From Theropithecus gelada (Eukaryota > Chordata > Mammalia > Primates > Cercopithecidae), in the NCBI RefSeq assembly GCF_003255815.1, contig NC_037682.1, forward strand, positions 7,748,209 through 7,812,208: a stretch of DNA of 64,000 nucleotides. The letters are read 5' to 3'. Each line of letters opens with the position of its first letter. Position 1 is the first letter of the stretch. The position numbers and the translations under genes were made by a program. The notes under the pieces were generated by a model. That model was given only the letters and a program-made list of their open reading frames with translations. It did no database searches and was not told where the DNA came from. Shown piece after piece: positions 44,476 through 55,314 of the stretch.

Positions 44476-45070
44476 AAGATTTTACATTGTTAGCATTAAG
44501 TTAATATTCATATCTGAAAATACAGAGTGTCTACTATGGTAGCATTAACTTTTCATTTTCCTGGAGTTGATGTTCATCCCTAGACAAGTTGTACATTGCC
44601 ATCTCCTCTTCATTCTTTCAGAGACACCGGGTAATCTGCCTTTTTGTTTGTTTATTTAAGGCCACATCCCCAGGAGCTGCTGCCCAGGTGCCTGGGGGGT
44701 CTCCAGGCCTGCGGACAGCAAGCGACCTGGGCCTCCCTCCCCGTCACCCTGGGAGTTCCGTTTGCCTCCTCTGTGCTGGCTGCCCAGGTGCCTGGATCCC
44801 TTGCCTTCCTTGTTCTTGGTTTATTTACTCCTTTGTTTTGTTAGTGCCCATCCCTGAGCTTCTTGGGCAAACAGGCACGTAGGTGGCACAGCTCCCAAGG
44901 CCTGGCATGTCTCAAAAGAGTGGTATTTCACCCCCACTGGATTAGTAGTCTAACTGGATAGAGGACTGCAACTTGGGAAGCGTTTTCCCTCCAAAATTGG
45001 AGGATGTTACTCCAGAAGCTTCTGGCTCCATGCCACTGCTGAAGACAGTTGTGTGTGACCCTTGGTCTTC
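44476..45070. other. Unique intronic sequence
   Basis: 44660-44880 is GC-rich, with 'ctgcccaggtgcctgg' occurring twice (44680 and 44780). No exon is recognised. Confidence 0.4.
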
Positions 45071-45075
45071 AGAAG

Positions 45076-45521
45076 TGTGGTAGGCTGGAGATGGCCCCCA
45101 GAGGTACCCAGGTCCTAATCCTAGTTGTTACCTTAGAAGGACAAAGGGCTTTTGCAGACGTGATGAAGGATTCTGACCTGGGGAGGTGACCCCGGATCAC
45201 CCAGGTGGGCCCTGAATGCCATCACAAGTGTCCTTAGAGGACAGAGACCTATGCTGAGGAGAAGGCGATATGGAGATAGAGCCAGAGAGGGGAGTGATGT
45301 GGCCACAAGCAAAGGAGCCCCGCAGCCACAGAGGCCGGAAAAGGCTCGGGAGGGATTCCTCCGAGGCCCTCGGAGGGATGCAGCCCTGCCCCCACTTGGT
45401 TTTAGCTCATGAAACTGATGGTGGATTTCTGGCCTCCCAAACTGAAAGAGAATATGTTTCTGTTGTCTTAAGCCACCAGGTTTGTGGTAATTCGTTACCG
45501 TAGCCACAGGGAACTAATACA
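45076..45521 (+). mobile_element. Complete solo MLT1-type LTR (MLT1D-like)
   Basis: Starts TG ('tgtggtaggctggagatgg') and ends CA-like ('gaactaataca'). In between are 'gggcttttgcagacgtgatg', 'catcacaagtgtccttagag', 'gatgtggccacaagc' and 'gtcttaagccaccaggtttg'. A perfect 5-bp duplication AGAAG lies at 45071-45075 and 45522-45526. About 446 bp, no internal retroviral sequence. Confidence 0.85.
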
Positions 45522-45526
45522 AGAAG

Positions 45527-46600
45527 GTTGTGAGACCCCTCTGACCTTTTTTTCGGGCTGGGACTTCTGGCATCACTCCAGGCGCTCTGAGACCTCCACG
45601 TGGCTGCGCATCCTTCAGTCCCAGGAGACTTTCCCGCAGATTCCCCGCCCCTGGCTCTCTCATCTCCCCTTCCGGAGTCCCAGGCAGCTGGCTGCTGGAC
45701 TCGCTGGACTGAGTCTCTTATTTTCTTATCTTTTCTCCTATTTTCCATATGTTAGTCTTTCTGGGTAATGTCCCAAACTGTCTTCTAATTCTTCTATTTA
45801 TTATGTTTAAAAATTTTGCAACTCTATTTTTAATTCCTAGAGCTCTTTCTTGTTGCCTTTTCAAAATAGCTGCCGCCTCTTACTTAATGGATGCAATAGC
45901 TTTTCTTGTTTCTCTGAGGAGATTAATTATAGTTTTTCTGAGTATCTATTCTCTATATTACTTTTCTCCTCAGCGTTCCTGTTTTTAAAAAAATCCGGAT
46001 TTGTTTTGGTGAATTTTTTGGTCATTTCCTCAAATATCTGGTGGTGGTTCACTGACCGTTCACATTGAAAAATGAGACACCAACACCCATTGGCAAGTCT
46101 GGGTTGGGGTGGAGCTTGGTGGCTCCTGATCCTCTCGCTGGGAGATGAGACTGGGCTCCCTGGGGAGTCCGCTGCATGCCAGTAGCTGCAGGACTTCTGG
46201 TTTCCTGGAAAGGAAGCTTCCAGTTCGCTGCCTGGAAAAGAGCCCAGTAAGCACTCTGTGGAGCCGAGAGGACCTGCCACTCATTCCCCGAGAGCCATGT
46301 GACATTGCCACCTGGGCCAGCCCTGATGGCTGGGGCTGGAGCTTTGCATCTTGGGAAAGGTGCTGTGGCACAGTGGTCAAAGGCAGGACCCTAGGTTCTG
46401 AAGCCAGGGGTGTGCACTGTGGCACCAACACATCTTAGCAGCGTGCCTTCCTGCCTTCGTCTCGGGAGCGGGCTGGGATGACTCCCAGGTCTCTGCAGCT
46501 CAGAACTCTTTACACAGGAGACTCACTGTCTAGCTGTCTGTCCTTTCCAGCCGGATACGCTTCAGGTTCAAAGCTGAGTCACTGTTTCTACCCACACTGG
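45527..46600. other. Unique sequence with possible MIR
   Basis: Alu-free. At 46360-46445 'ggcacagtggtcaaagg' and 'ggttctgaagccagggg' resemble the MIR 5' part. 45710-46030 is T-rich. No exon recognised. Confidence 0.38.
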
Positions 46601-47280
46601 CTTCACATTCTTTAATTCAGTGTTGCCATCGTTCACCTTAAAACCCAGGGTCACCCTTCCTTGCTGCCTCTCTGCCTCCTGTCTAATGGGTGCTGTTGAT
46701 GCCACCTCCTAAGTATTTCCTGTCACAGTCCCCTCTTCATTCCTACTCCCACCACCCTGGTTCAGGTCCTCATTGTCTCTTGCCCACATCAGAACGTCTT
46801 CCTAGCGTCTAGTAGAACGTCTTCTACTTCTCGTCTTCTCAAATCCAGCTTCCCCAGAGCTGCCAGAGTGGTCCCCTCAGTTGCAAATCCGTCTCCCTGC
46901 TGCCTGGTATTTCCATAGCATCCCGACATTGAGGACACCGCCCAAGCTGCTGGTGGGGCTCACTAGCTCTGGACTGAGTCTCGGGTGCCGCCCTTGGGCT
47001 CCTCTCCCTGCATGCACTCCCTGCCTCAGCGGGACACACCAGGCTGTTTGCTTCCTGCCTTATCTGCCTTTGCTCCAGCCGCCCCAGCACCTGGACCTCC
47101 TCCCCTCCTCCGCCTGCCGCCCTCCCTCCCCTCTTTTCCCTCTGGAGTCTTTCCTTCAGGCTGTCCTGCTAACTGCCTGGCTCTCCATACAGGCGTGGTT
47201 CGCCTTATCACCTTTCACTTCTCATCTCTGCTGCCTCTCAGTCAGCCTGCCCCAGCCAGCTGATCACAGTCCCAAATAGC
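46600..47280 (+). mobile_element. L2 (ORF end region)
   Basis: 'gttgatgccacctcctaag', 'accaccctggttcaggtcc', 'ctgccagagtggtcccctc' and 'caaatccgtctccctgctgc' follow the order of L2 upstream of its 3'UTR. Well diverged and non-coding. Confidence 0.6.
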
Positions 47281-47382
47281 GACATGCTTTGAAAACCAGT
47301 GCCGTGGCCTGCATCAGGATGAGTGGATGAGAGAAGGGGGTATTTTTTACCATCATTGCACTTCTCCAGCCCCTGGCATTAG

Positions 47383-48149
47383 GGTATTAGATTCCTACAG
47401 CTGCCATCACAGAGTGCCAAAAGCTGGGTGAAAACAACGGAGACTTGTTGTCTCATATCTGGAGGCCAAGAGCCCCAAATCAAGGTGTGAGCAGGGCTGT
47501 GCTCTCTCGGATGGCAGGGTCCTGCCTGGCCACTGCCAGCTTCTGGTGTTTGTCGGCAGTCCTTGGCCTTCCCTGGCTTGTAGATGCCTCACTCCAGTCA
47601 CGTGGCCATCATCTCCTGTGTCTTCACATTTTCCTTCTGTGTGTGTCTGTGTCCAAATTTCCCCCTTTTTATAAGGACACCAAGCATATTGGATTAAGGC
47701 CACCCTAATGACTTTATTTTCACTTGATTACGCTGGTAAAGACCCTATTTCCAAATATGGTCACGTCACTTTTTTTTTTTTTTTAGACAGAGACTCACTG
47801 TTGCCCAGGCTGGAATGCAGTGGCGCTATTTTGGCTCACTGCAATTTCTGCCTCCCGGGTTCAAGCAATTCTCCTGCCTCAGCTTCCCAAGTAGCTGGGA
47901 TGATAGGCACCCACCACTACACCTGGTTAATTTTTTGTAATTTTTGGTAGAGATGGGTTTCACCATGTTGGCCAGGCTAGTCTTGAACTCCTGACCTCAG
48001 GTGATCAGCCCACCTCGGCCTCCCAAAGTGCTGGGATTACAGGCGTGAGCCACTGCGCCCAGTCCAAATAAGGTCACATTCTGACCTAGGTGCTAAGCGT
48101 TAGGACTTCAATGTATCTTTTTTGGTGGGGGACACAATTCGACCTCTAA
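47383..48149 (-). mobile_element. MLT1-type LTR split by Alu
   Basis: 47383-47769: 'ttcctacagctgccatcac', 'ttctggtgtttgtcggcag', 'tataaggacaccaagc', 'taaagaccctatttcc'. Continues at 48063 with 'ccaaataaggtcacattc', 'taggacttcaatgtatc' and 'gggggacacaattcgacc'. LTR only. Confidence 0.75.
47770..48062 (-). mobile_element. Alu (S-type) in MLT1 LTR
   Basis: T-run, 'agacagagactcactgttg' to 'cactgcgcccagt'. Duplication is 'ccaaatatggtcac' and 'ccaaataaggtcac'. Confidence 0.92.
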
Positions 48150-48493
48150 GGCCAGGTGACACCCGCTTGTCCTGAGCTTGACAGGTCCCGAAGTCCTCGA
48201 GACCTCCAGGAGGCCCTCTCGAATCTGGCCAGCATTCGTGTCCTGTCATCTTGGAACGAGGGGGATTGAGTGGGGAGCAGGTCCTGTGTAGCTCTCCAGC
48301 GGCGGTGAGGTAGCCTGAAGAGGGTCAGGAAACGTCCTGGGCCACCTGCAAGTGTCTGCTGGGTCCTGGCATCTTCCTCCCTGCAAAGATTGTCCGGTCC
48401 TGTTTAGAATTGAGTCTTTGGTGCCCCTAGCCTCTGTCACCCCTCTCAGCCCTGAAACTCAGCTTCCCTGGTTCCCATTCCCAGGCTGCGTCT
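48150..48493. other. Unique intronic sequence
   Basis: GC-moderate. Nothing recognised. Confidence 0.4.
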
Positions 48494-48735
48494 TGAGTGC
48501 TTTTGGGCTGCAGTGACAAAATACCACAGGCTGGGTGGCTTTTAAACAACAGACATTCATTTATCACAGTTACGGAGGCTGGAAGTCCATGATCAAGGTT
48601 TCCTCATATAGCTATGGGGGGCACAGACGTGCTCTGCAGCGGTCTGGGAGGTGCTTTTTGCTGATCTTGTCCTTCGGACCTTCTCTCTGTCCTGTCAACA
48701 GCACTCTGGGCTCTAATCGATATGTATGGGACACT
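48494..48735 (-). mobile_element. MLT1-type LTR fragment
   Basis: 'gggctgcagtgacaaaatac', 'caggctgggtggcttttaaa' and 'cacagttacggaggctgg' match the reverse 3' part of an MLT1 LTR. The remainder is lost. Confidence 0.65.
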
Positions 48736-48845
48736 TGTGTGTCCCACTAGCATGTGTGTACTGTTCCCAGGAGGGGCCAAGCCTTACTAATCTTTGTCTA
48801 AATGCTCCGTAATATTTCTAGGTAAATATTTTTTAAAACTAATTA

Positions 48846-49230
48846 ATTATTTTTTGAGACAGGGTTTGCTCTGTTGCACAGGCTGGAGTGCACTGGCGCC
48901 ATCACGGCTCACCGCATCCTCAACTTTCTGGGTTCCTTTGTATTTTTTTTAGTAGAGACGGAGTTTCGCCGGGTTAGCCAGGATGGTCTTGATCTCCTAA
49001 CCTCGTGATCCGCCCGTCTCGGCCTCCCAAAGTGCTGGGATTACAAGCGTGAACCACGTGCCAGGCCACACCCAGCTAATTAAAAAAAAAAAATTTTTTT
49101 TTAAATAGTTTGCAGAGACAGGATCTCAATATATTGCCTAAGCTGGTCTTCAACTCCTGGACCCAACTGATACCCCCGCCTTGGCCTCTCAGAATGCTGA
49201 GATTATAGGCATGAGCCACCATGCCTCATG
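48846..49230 (-). mobile_element. AluJ interrupted by an AluY-like left-arm piece
   Basis: AluJ text at 48846-48935 and 49069-49230 ('cacccagctaattaaaa' to 'gagccaccatgcctc'). Between them, 48940-49068 reads 'tagtagagacggagtttcgc' to 'ccacgtgccaggcc' with younger, Y-like spelling and no right arm. Confidence 0.75.
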
Positions 49231-49279
49231 GTGAATCTTAGCAGCCTCATGCCACACTGCAACCTTATTGTAACCTGAA

Positions 49280-49640
49280 GTATTTGTTCACTGATCCATT
49301 CCTGCAAACATTTATTTAATTCTGGTCTTAGGCACTGTGCAGAGTGCTAGGGAGATGTGGGGACAAAAGAGACCAGGGATCCTGTGCCCAGGGCCCTCAC
49401 AGTGTCTATTGAGGGAGACAAGATGGGTCAACAAATCTTTGTAACATTAAATGCTCTTTGCTGAGGACACAGACGTCATGGAGACCTCATGGAGAGCCCC
49501 CCTGAGCAGGACAATGGGTGGGGCACGGACAAGGACCGAGCTGAGGGAGGTGGCTGCCCGGGGAATATGGGGAAGGCATTCCTGAGGCTACTTGTACAGG
49601 ATGTGGAGGAATGGGGACAAGTGACCTTCCCATGTGAGCT
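49280..49640 (-). mobile_element. L2 remnant
   Basis: 'caaacatttatttaattctg', 'ggcactgtgcagagtgctag' and 'ggaaggcattcctgaggc' match the reverse of the L2 3' region. Confidence 0.5.
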
Positions 49641-49687
49641 CTGCCCACGCCCCATGCTGCGGGGTCGGCGGGAAGCTGGCTCCTCGT

Positions 49688-49702
49688 GCGCCAGGGGGCA
49701 GT
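49688..49702 (+). promoter_or_regulatory. CTCF-like core motif
   Basis: 'gcgccagggggcagt' matches the CTCF core AG(R)(K)GGC(R)(S) exactly in 'agggggcag', with 'cc' before it, and deviates at two upstream positions. Motif match only, no binding evidence. Confidence 0.45.
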
Positions 49703-51159
49703 GTTGGCCCTGAAATTCTCACTGCTTTCCAATGAGGCTGGAATGGAGCAGCCACCTCACTGCAGGCCCTCGGGACCCCCTCACTCTGCTTTCTCTGAGG
49801 CCCCCTTTGTCCCCCAGTCCACAAGTCCCGAGACCATGGCGCCAGTCGCCTCGGTGCCACCCTTTCCCCCTCAGCTGCTCCTTTGAATAGAGGGTTGCCA
49901 GGGCGATGAGGAGCCCTGCTGGCGCTGTTCACAGCTGTTCGTCGCGGCAGTGCCACTCGGAGCAGCCGGTGCTCCTGGGGGCCCAGAGCCCGGCCAGCTG
50001 AGCCTCAGCGAGTGCCCGTGCTGTGTCTGTTTCTGTCTTTGGTATTGTGTCTCTCCTGTCTTCTGTGTCTGTCACATGCATTGTTTCCAGCGTCCTCCCT
50101 TCCGCCCCCCTGCCCAGAAATCTCAGCCTTAGTCTGTCCTCTCTTGGGTGCTTTGATATCGGCTGTGGCAGCCCTGAGAGCCAGGTGGAGTTGTCCTTTC
50201 ATCTGTCCCTCTTGGCTGCCAGCCCTGGGCCCCATCGGACACATTTAGAGCAGAGCCGCCTGGGGAGAGCGGCCCCATCCGTCAGAGCTGCCACCGCCGC
50301 AGCCCCAAGTGCTCTGCCAAGAGCTCGTTCTTTCTGGTTCTGACCTGCTTTCGCTGGCAGCTGCAGAGCCCGGCTGGGGGTGGGGGCACAGCCTGGTGCG
50401 GGTGCTGGTGCTGGGGGCAGCTGGGCCCGTAGGAAGTAGATGTGTGGAGCTTTGTTGGTTCGGAGGTTCCTGGGGCCTCTTTCTGAACCACACTCCTTTC
50501 TTCTCTCCCCTCCGCTGCTCTCCAGCACACCTCTGAGGATTTGCTGAGGGACCCAGGCGCTCTGTTGGGCTTTCAGAACCAACTTGCCGGCCACCCACCC
50601 CTGTAGCAGGGCCTGGCCTTTCCCTTCCTCTGCGGCCTCTCGCCTACTGCTGCCCTCTGAGGCTGCGGGAGACGCTGTGAGGACAGGAATATGTAGGATG
50701 AAGCGATGCGGGGCCTCAGCTGCAGCAGCTGTTAGGTGGTGCCCTGCCCTGGTCCCCAGCAAGGCTGCTCAGCACTGGGGCCACGTTGTCTGGAGCAAAA
50801 CTTGGGCGATGACAGCCTGACAGCAGGATTCTGTGCTCCTTCTGGTTGCAAGAGGCATCCTGGGAGATGTAGTTCAGGTCTGAAGTAGTGGGATTTCAGG
50901 GACGTTTTGATGATTTATTAGACAAATTGAAACTGCTTTGGCTTATCTGGGACATGTGACTGCCGGCATTGTTCGTCGGCTCTCGATGGGAAACTCTGAG
51001 TGCCACTGGTGGCCCCGTTGAAGGCCAGGCCAGTGACAGACAGTTTTATCAGAAGTGGGGTTTTTGGTTTTGGTATTTTGGTTTCCAAGTGCCTGTCACA
51101 CTGTATTCTTGATGAACGCTGTGGCTTACTCCTTTAGTTGGGTGAAGAGTCCATAAGCC

Positions 51160-51315
51160 AACTCTGTGGTCCGAGCTCCTGCTCTGGAGGGGGGCATACG
51201 AAGCAGGCTCCAGGCCGGCTCTGCTGGTGGCCTGGGTGTGTCACTTAATCCCACTGCACCTGGTTCCTTACCTGTACAGGGAGGTGATCAGGGGCTGTGA
51301 GGGTTACTGAGTGAG
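51160..51315 (+). mobile_element. MIR remnant
   Basis: 'ctgggtgtgtcacttaatcc', 'ggttccttacctgtacagg' and 'gctgtgagggttactgagtg' follow the MIR core forward. Confidence 0.65.
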
Positions 51316-51563
51316 TCTGCGTGAAGAGCCACAGTGGCCCATGCCTGGCAAGGAGCACGGCTCTGCTGGGGTCACTGCCCACCACTGTGCCCCCCTCCGC
51401 TGGCACCGGCCGGGCACGCAGGTAGAGCTCAGTGTGTACGTGTTGTGTGCTGTGGAAGCGGCAGCTCTTATCAGGAGCGGGGCAGGTGACAGCCAGGCCC
51501 TTGCCCTGCCTCAGTTGTCGTAGGTGCCTTCCTGACCCCCTTCTGGAAGAGGAATGCTGAGTT

Positions 51564-51871
51564 ATTTTTTTATTTTTTTTTTTTTTGAGACGGAGTCTCG
51601 CTCTGTTGCCCAGGCTGGAGTGCAGTGGCCGGATCTCAGCTCACTGCAAGCTCCACCTCCCGGGTTTACGCCATTCTCTTGCCTCAGCCTCCCGAGTAGC
51701 TGGGACTACAGGCGCCCGCCACCACGCCCGGCTATTTTTTTTTTGTATTTTTTAGTAGAGACGGGGTTTCACCATGTTAGCCAGGATGGTCTCGATCTCC
51801 TGACCTTGTGATCCGCCCGTCTCGGCCTCCCAAAGTGCTGGGATTACAGGCTTGAGCCACCGTGCCCGGCC
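51564..51871 (-). mobile_element. AluYR-type (Old World monkey)
   Basis: 'ccggatctcagctcactgc', 'cgcccgtctcggcc' and 'caggcttgagccaccg' are present. Perfect duplication 'gaatgctgagttatt' on both sides. Little decay. Confidence 0.92.
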
Positions 51872-54800
51872 CGAATGCTGAGTTATTGATCTGAAGCTGA
51901 AGCTGGGAGGGAAATGGAAGCTGTGGAGTCACCCGAGAGGCAGCAGGGGAGGAAGCAGGTGCCCCACACACTACTGGCTTCACTGTGGCTCATTCTTGCT
52001 TGCAAGGAGTTATTTACACGTCCCAAGTGACAGTCAAAGCTGTCTTCTTTCCTGGTCTCTTATGCACAACCCGAGGCCAAGAAAAGGGATCTGTCAGCTG
52101 GCATTTGCAGAAAATAGCAAATGGGTCCCTGGGCTGTCAGCTCTCGGGAGAGGAAAGCAGGGTGAAGGATCTTTGGGTGATGGTGGTTGGTTTGCTCTCA
52201 CTCACTCACTACTGTTTCCCCGTTTCTGAGGTCAGAAAGGGAGAGCTTTGCTTGTGTGTATCACCAGCAGCAAGCAAGACAGTGGCATCCCCTGAGGCGT
52301 GTAACTGTAACCTGAGCTGGTTGCTGGGCCTGGCAGCATCCCAGAATGCCCCTCACACCTGGAGCTCTAGCAGCCTCCCTTGAAGAGTTGCGGCTCAGCT
52401 CTAGGGAGCAGGAAATGGCTCTGTGGGTTCTGTTAGTAAAGCCCTCTGCATTTCCAGGGAAGCTTCTCCGCCAAACTTGACAACCTTGAGGACTTCTTGA
52501 TTGCCATCCACCAACCAAATACCCAAAAGCAGGGCACAGCATGGGACTGCAGAGGGAGCCTGGCCCCAGCCGTTGCTGCTCCCTGCTCCCTGTGCCTGGC
52601 CATCACCTATTCTTGTGCCCTGCTGTGAAGATGGCAGGAAGTGCCTGGAATAGTGCCAGCCAGAAGGGCTGCAGGCTGGTGGCACTTTCTGGGAATGTGC
52701 CATTGTGAGGTGAGAGGTTGGCATACTCCAGAGTGTCTGGGCTTGGTTTCGTACAGCCTGGGGACCGGGAGTGTCACTAATGGAGAGGCAAGGCTTCTGG
52801 GGGGTCTCAGGAAGGCCGTCTCCCACCCTCTGCTGCCACTTCCTTGAGTCTCCATAGGCGTCTCCAACTGCAGGGGTTCCTTCCTCTATACCCCAAGTGC
52901 TGTGCAGAGGCCCCTGCTCCCTTCAGCTTTGGGGAATGGTCTGGTATTGGGGAGCAGGGGGAGTCTGCCCACCCAACTCCTCCCTTTGAACCATCCCAGA
53001 CCCCTCAAACTCAGCACACCCAGAGTCAGCTTATTCCACCACAATCTTGAAGACCCTGCTTCCCGGAGAGAGGACAGTGTGAGGTGGCCATGCCCATCTT
53101 ACATGCGGTTTCTCCCAGCCATTGCTGATTCTGGAAAGGCCTGGGTTTCAGAGCTGGGAAGGCAGTGCCATTTGATAAGGAAAAACTGGGTTAAGCAAGT
53201 TCTAGGAAGGGTGCAGGCACCCTGGGAATGCAGTGGTGGTTCAGTTCATCAACAGACATCGGTGTCTGTGGGGCCCCATCCGTACCTGGCATTGTGTGAG
53301 GGTCAGGGAGAGACAGGTTGGTGGCAGGGGTCTTGTGTGACCACAGCGGTGAGCTCAGCTCCCGGGCCATGCCTAGGTTCTGAGGAGCAGAGCGGCCCTC
53401 ACCCTCCGTCATTCACAAGCAGCTCCTGACAGCCTTTCCTGGCCCCACGCTGCCTGCTGGCCGCCATTTCCGTGTCTGTCGCCTCACTCGGCAGCACATC
53501 CCAAGTCCACCACAGAAACCTGCCCTCCCCTCTCCGGCTGCCTCCTGCCTCAGACCTCCTCCCTCATCATCTTGCCGGGTCTCTGGGGGGCCGAGGGAGC
53601 AGGCTGTGGGCTGTGGATCAGCTCCTCTCTGCATGACCCAACCTCTCGCCTCCCTGCAGCCGGTGGCCCATGCCAGCCTCTAGACCTCAGGTTCACTGCC
53701 TCTAAGCTCACTGGTGCCCCTTCCCCTGATAGCAGCCCAGGCCTCAAGCAGCCTCATGTTGGGAAACTTTGTATTCTGGGCCAGTGGCCTCAGGCAGAAG
53801 AGCAGCTGGCCGTAGCTCCTCAGACACCCTCCTCTGTGCACTGAAGGCCGGTGCAGGGTGAGTGCTCTGGGACAGGTGCCCCCATCTCTGCAATACCTGA
53901 CACTCCTAACTACTTTTGTCTGGGGTGGGTCTTCCTTTGCAGAGGAATGTTGGGGGCAGGTTTCTGCACTGGCAAAAGCATGCGGTGTCCTCGGGCCTGT
54001 GTGTTTGCTCCGAGTGTGTGTGGGCATCGCACCCGCTGGCTCCCCTATTCAGTGAACTCTGCTAAGCATTGGGTGCGTGGTCAGCCTGGCTTGGTGGGTG
54101 GGCTCCCCGTGCTGCCTTCAGACCAGGACGGCCTGGCACAGGTGCCTGTGGGGAGATCAGCATGGAGCTGTGTCGTGGTGCGAGTGGGAGGGTGCGAGTG
54201 TGTGGGCCTTCCAGCTGTGTGGGGCCGGGCGCTTCCTCCCTGGCCCTCCGTTCATCTGGGAGGGGAAGGAGTTGGGAAGTTAGTGACAGCAGCTGAAGTT
54301 TATCACCCAGGCATGGCGCTTCGGCTGCACTGTCTCAGTCGACACCCAGGATGACCTGCTTAGGGTGGGGCGGCTGAACCCCGTTTTACGGATACGAAAG
54401 CTGCGGCCTCAGAGGTGCCCAGACCATGGAGCGGGGGAGCCCCCAGCCAGTGGACTGCGGGCCTGCCCTGGGCTGTGCCCCACAGGAGGCTGCTCTCTGC
54501 TCCACTTTTCCCTGCTCTGACTTCAGCCAGAGAGCCCTGACCTTTTCCCTTCCATAAACATCTGCCTGGCACGCTGCCACCCGAAGAGCTCCCGTACCCG
54601 GGGACAGTCCTCTTGGTCTCAAGTCTAGGCCTGCTTTTGCTTCCCTCTGAGGGACACAAGGACTCACAGAGGCATTTCTGTGCCCCCCACTGCCCACAGC
54701 CTCCGGCTCTTGGTGGAGTGGGACTGCTAAGGAATCCTTTACCCACCACGAAGAAATGAGGATCCAATGCAAGAATGTGTGTGAGAGGGGCCGCCGAGGC

Positions 54801-55314
54801 GGCTGGTGATGTGTCAGCACTCCATCATTTTCCTGCCTGAGCTCAGGAGACACTTGGTGGCCACGCTGTGGGGCAGGGTGCAGCCTTCCAGAGGCTCTGG
54901 AGGTGACCGGCCTTTGGCATCTCTTCTGAGGAAATCTCTTTCTTTGCCTGGAAAAGGCAGTGGGGAGCGAGTGTGGTGGGGAGAGGGGAGGAGAGCAATA
55001 AAAATGACCTGTTTACCCACAAACCATGGGTGAGTGCCCCTGTGGTTGCAGGGTAAACCCACCCAGGTGGGAGCAAAGAACTGGGGCCCCCCAGAAAAAG
55101 CTTGAAACTGCCCTGGAGGTTTGAGAATCTCAGTGCCAGTGGGCTGCTGCCAGCTGTGAGGCTGCTCACCTATAGGCAGGCCAGCAGGTGAGGAGGGAGA
55201 GGGTGCTAGGCTCCCGGGAGACACACTGCCAAGTCCTCCCACCCGAAGAGTTGGTGTAGCGGGAGCTCCCTTTGCCTTTTCCTGCGGAGCTCTTCCTGTC
55301 CCTTCTGTATATTT
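51872..55314. other. Longest Alu-free block (3.4 kb)
   Basis: GC-rich unique sequence without Alu, L1 or LTR. A worn MIR-like stretch lies at 54340-54425 ('gttttacggatacgaaag'). Many overlapping frames on both strands reflect GC content. I recognise no protein, and no splice-bounded frame stands out. Confidence 0.42.

Larger units (their letters stand above)
49641..51563. other. GC-rich, Alu-free unique block
   Basis: About 1.9 kb of GC-rich sequence with scattered CpGs (around 49660-49700, 49920-49960 and 50270-50300) but no dense island. The 187-codon minus-strand frame (50199-50762) has no recognised homology. A CTCF-like site and a MIR are listed separately. Possible regulatory DNA or untranslated exon, unproven. 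Confidence 0.4.

Noticed and set aside
42881..48735. Endogenous retrovirus with genes
   Set aside because: Only LTR text of the MaLR type is seen, with no gag, pol or env similarity between the fragments.
49660..50300. CpG-island promoter
   Set aside because: CpGs are scattered, not dense, with no sustained CpG-rich interval by eye. Composition statistics would be needed to claim an island.
50199..50762. 187-codon minus-strand frame in the GC-rich block
   Set aside because: No known homology, no splice-bounded exon pattern, and overlapping frames on both strands. GC-rich sequence makes such frames by chance.
53851..54354. 167-codon frame in the 3.4-kb Alu-free block
   Set aside because: No recognisable domain, and cysteine/glycine/tryptophan-rich in a way typical of random GC-rich translation. 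Other frames overlap it.
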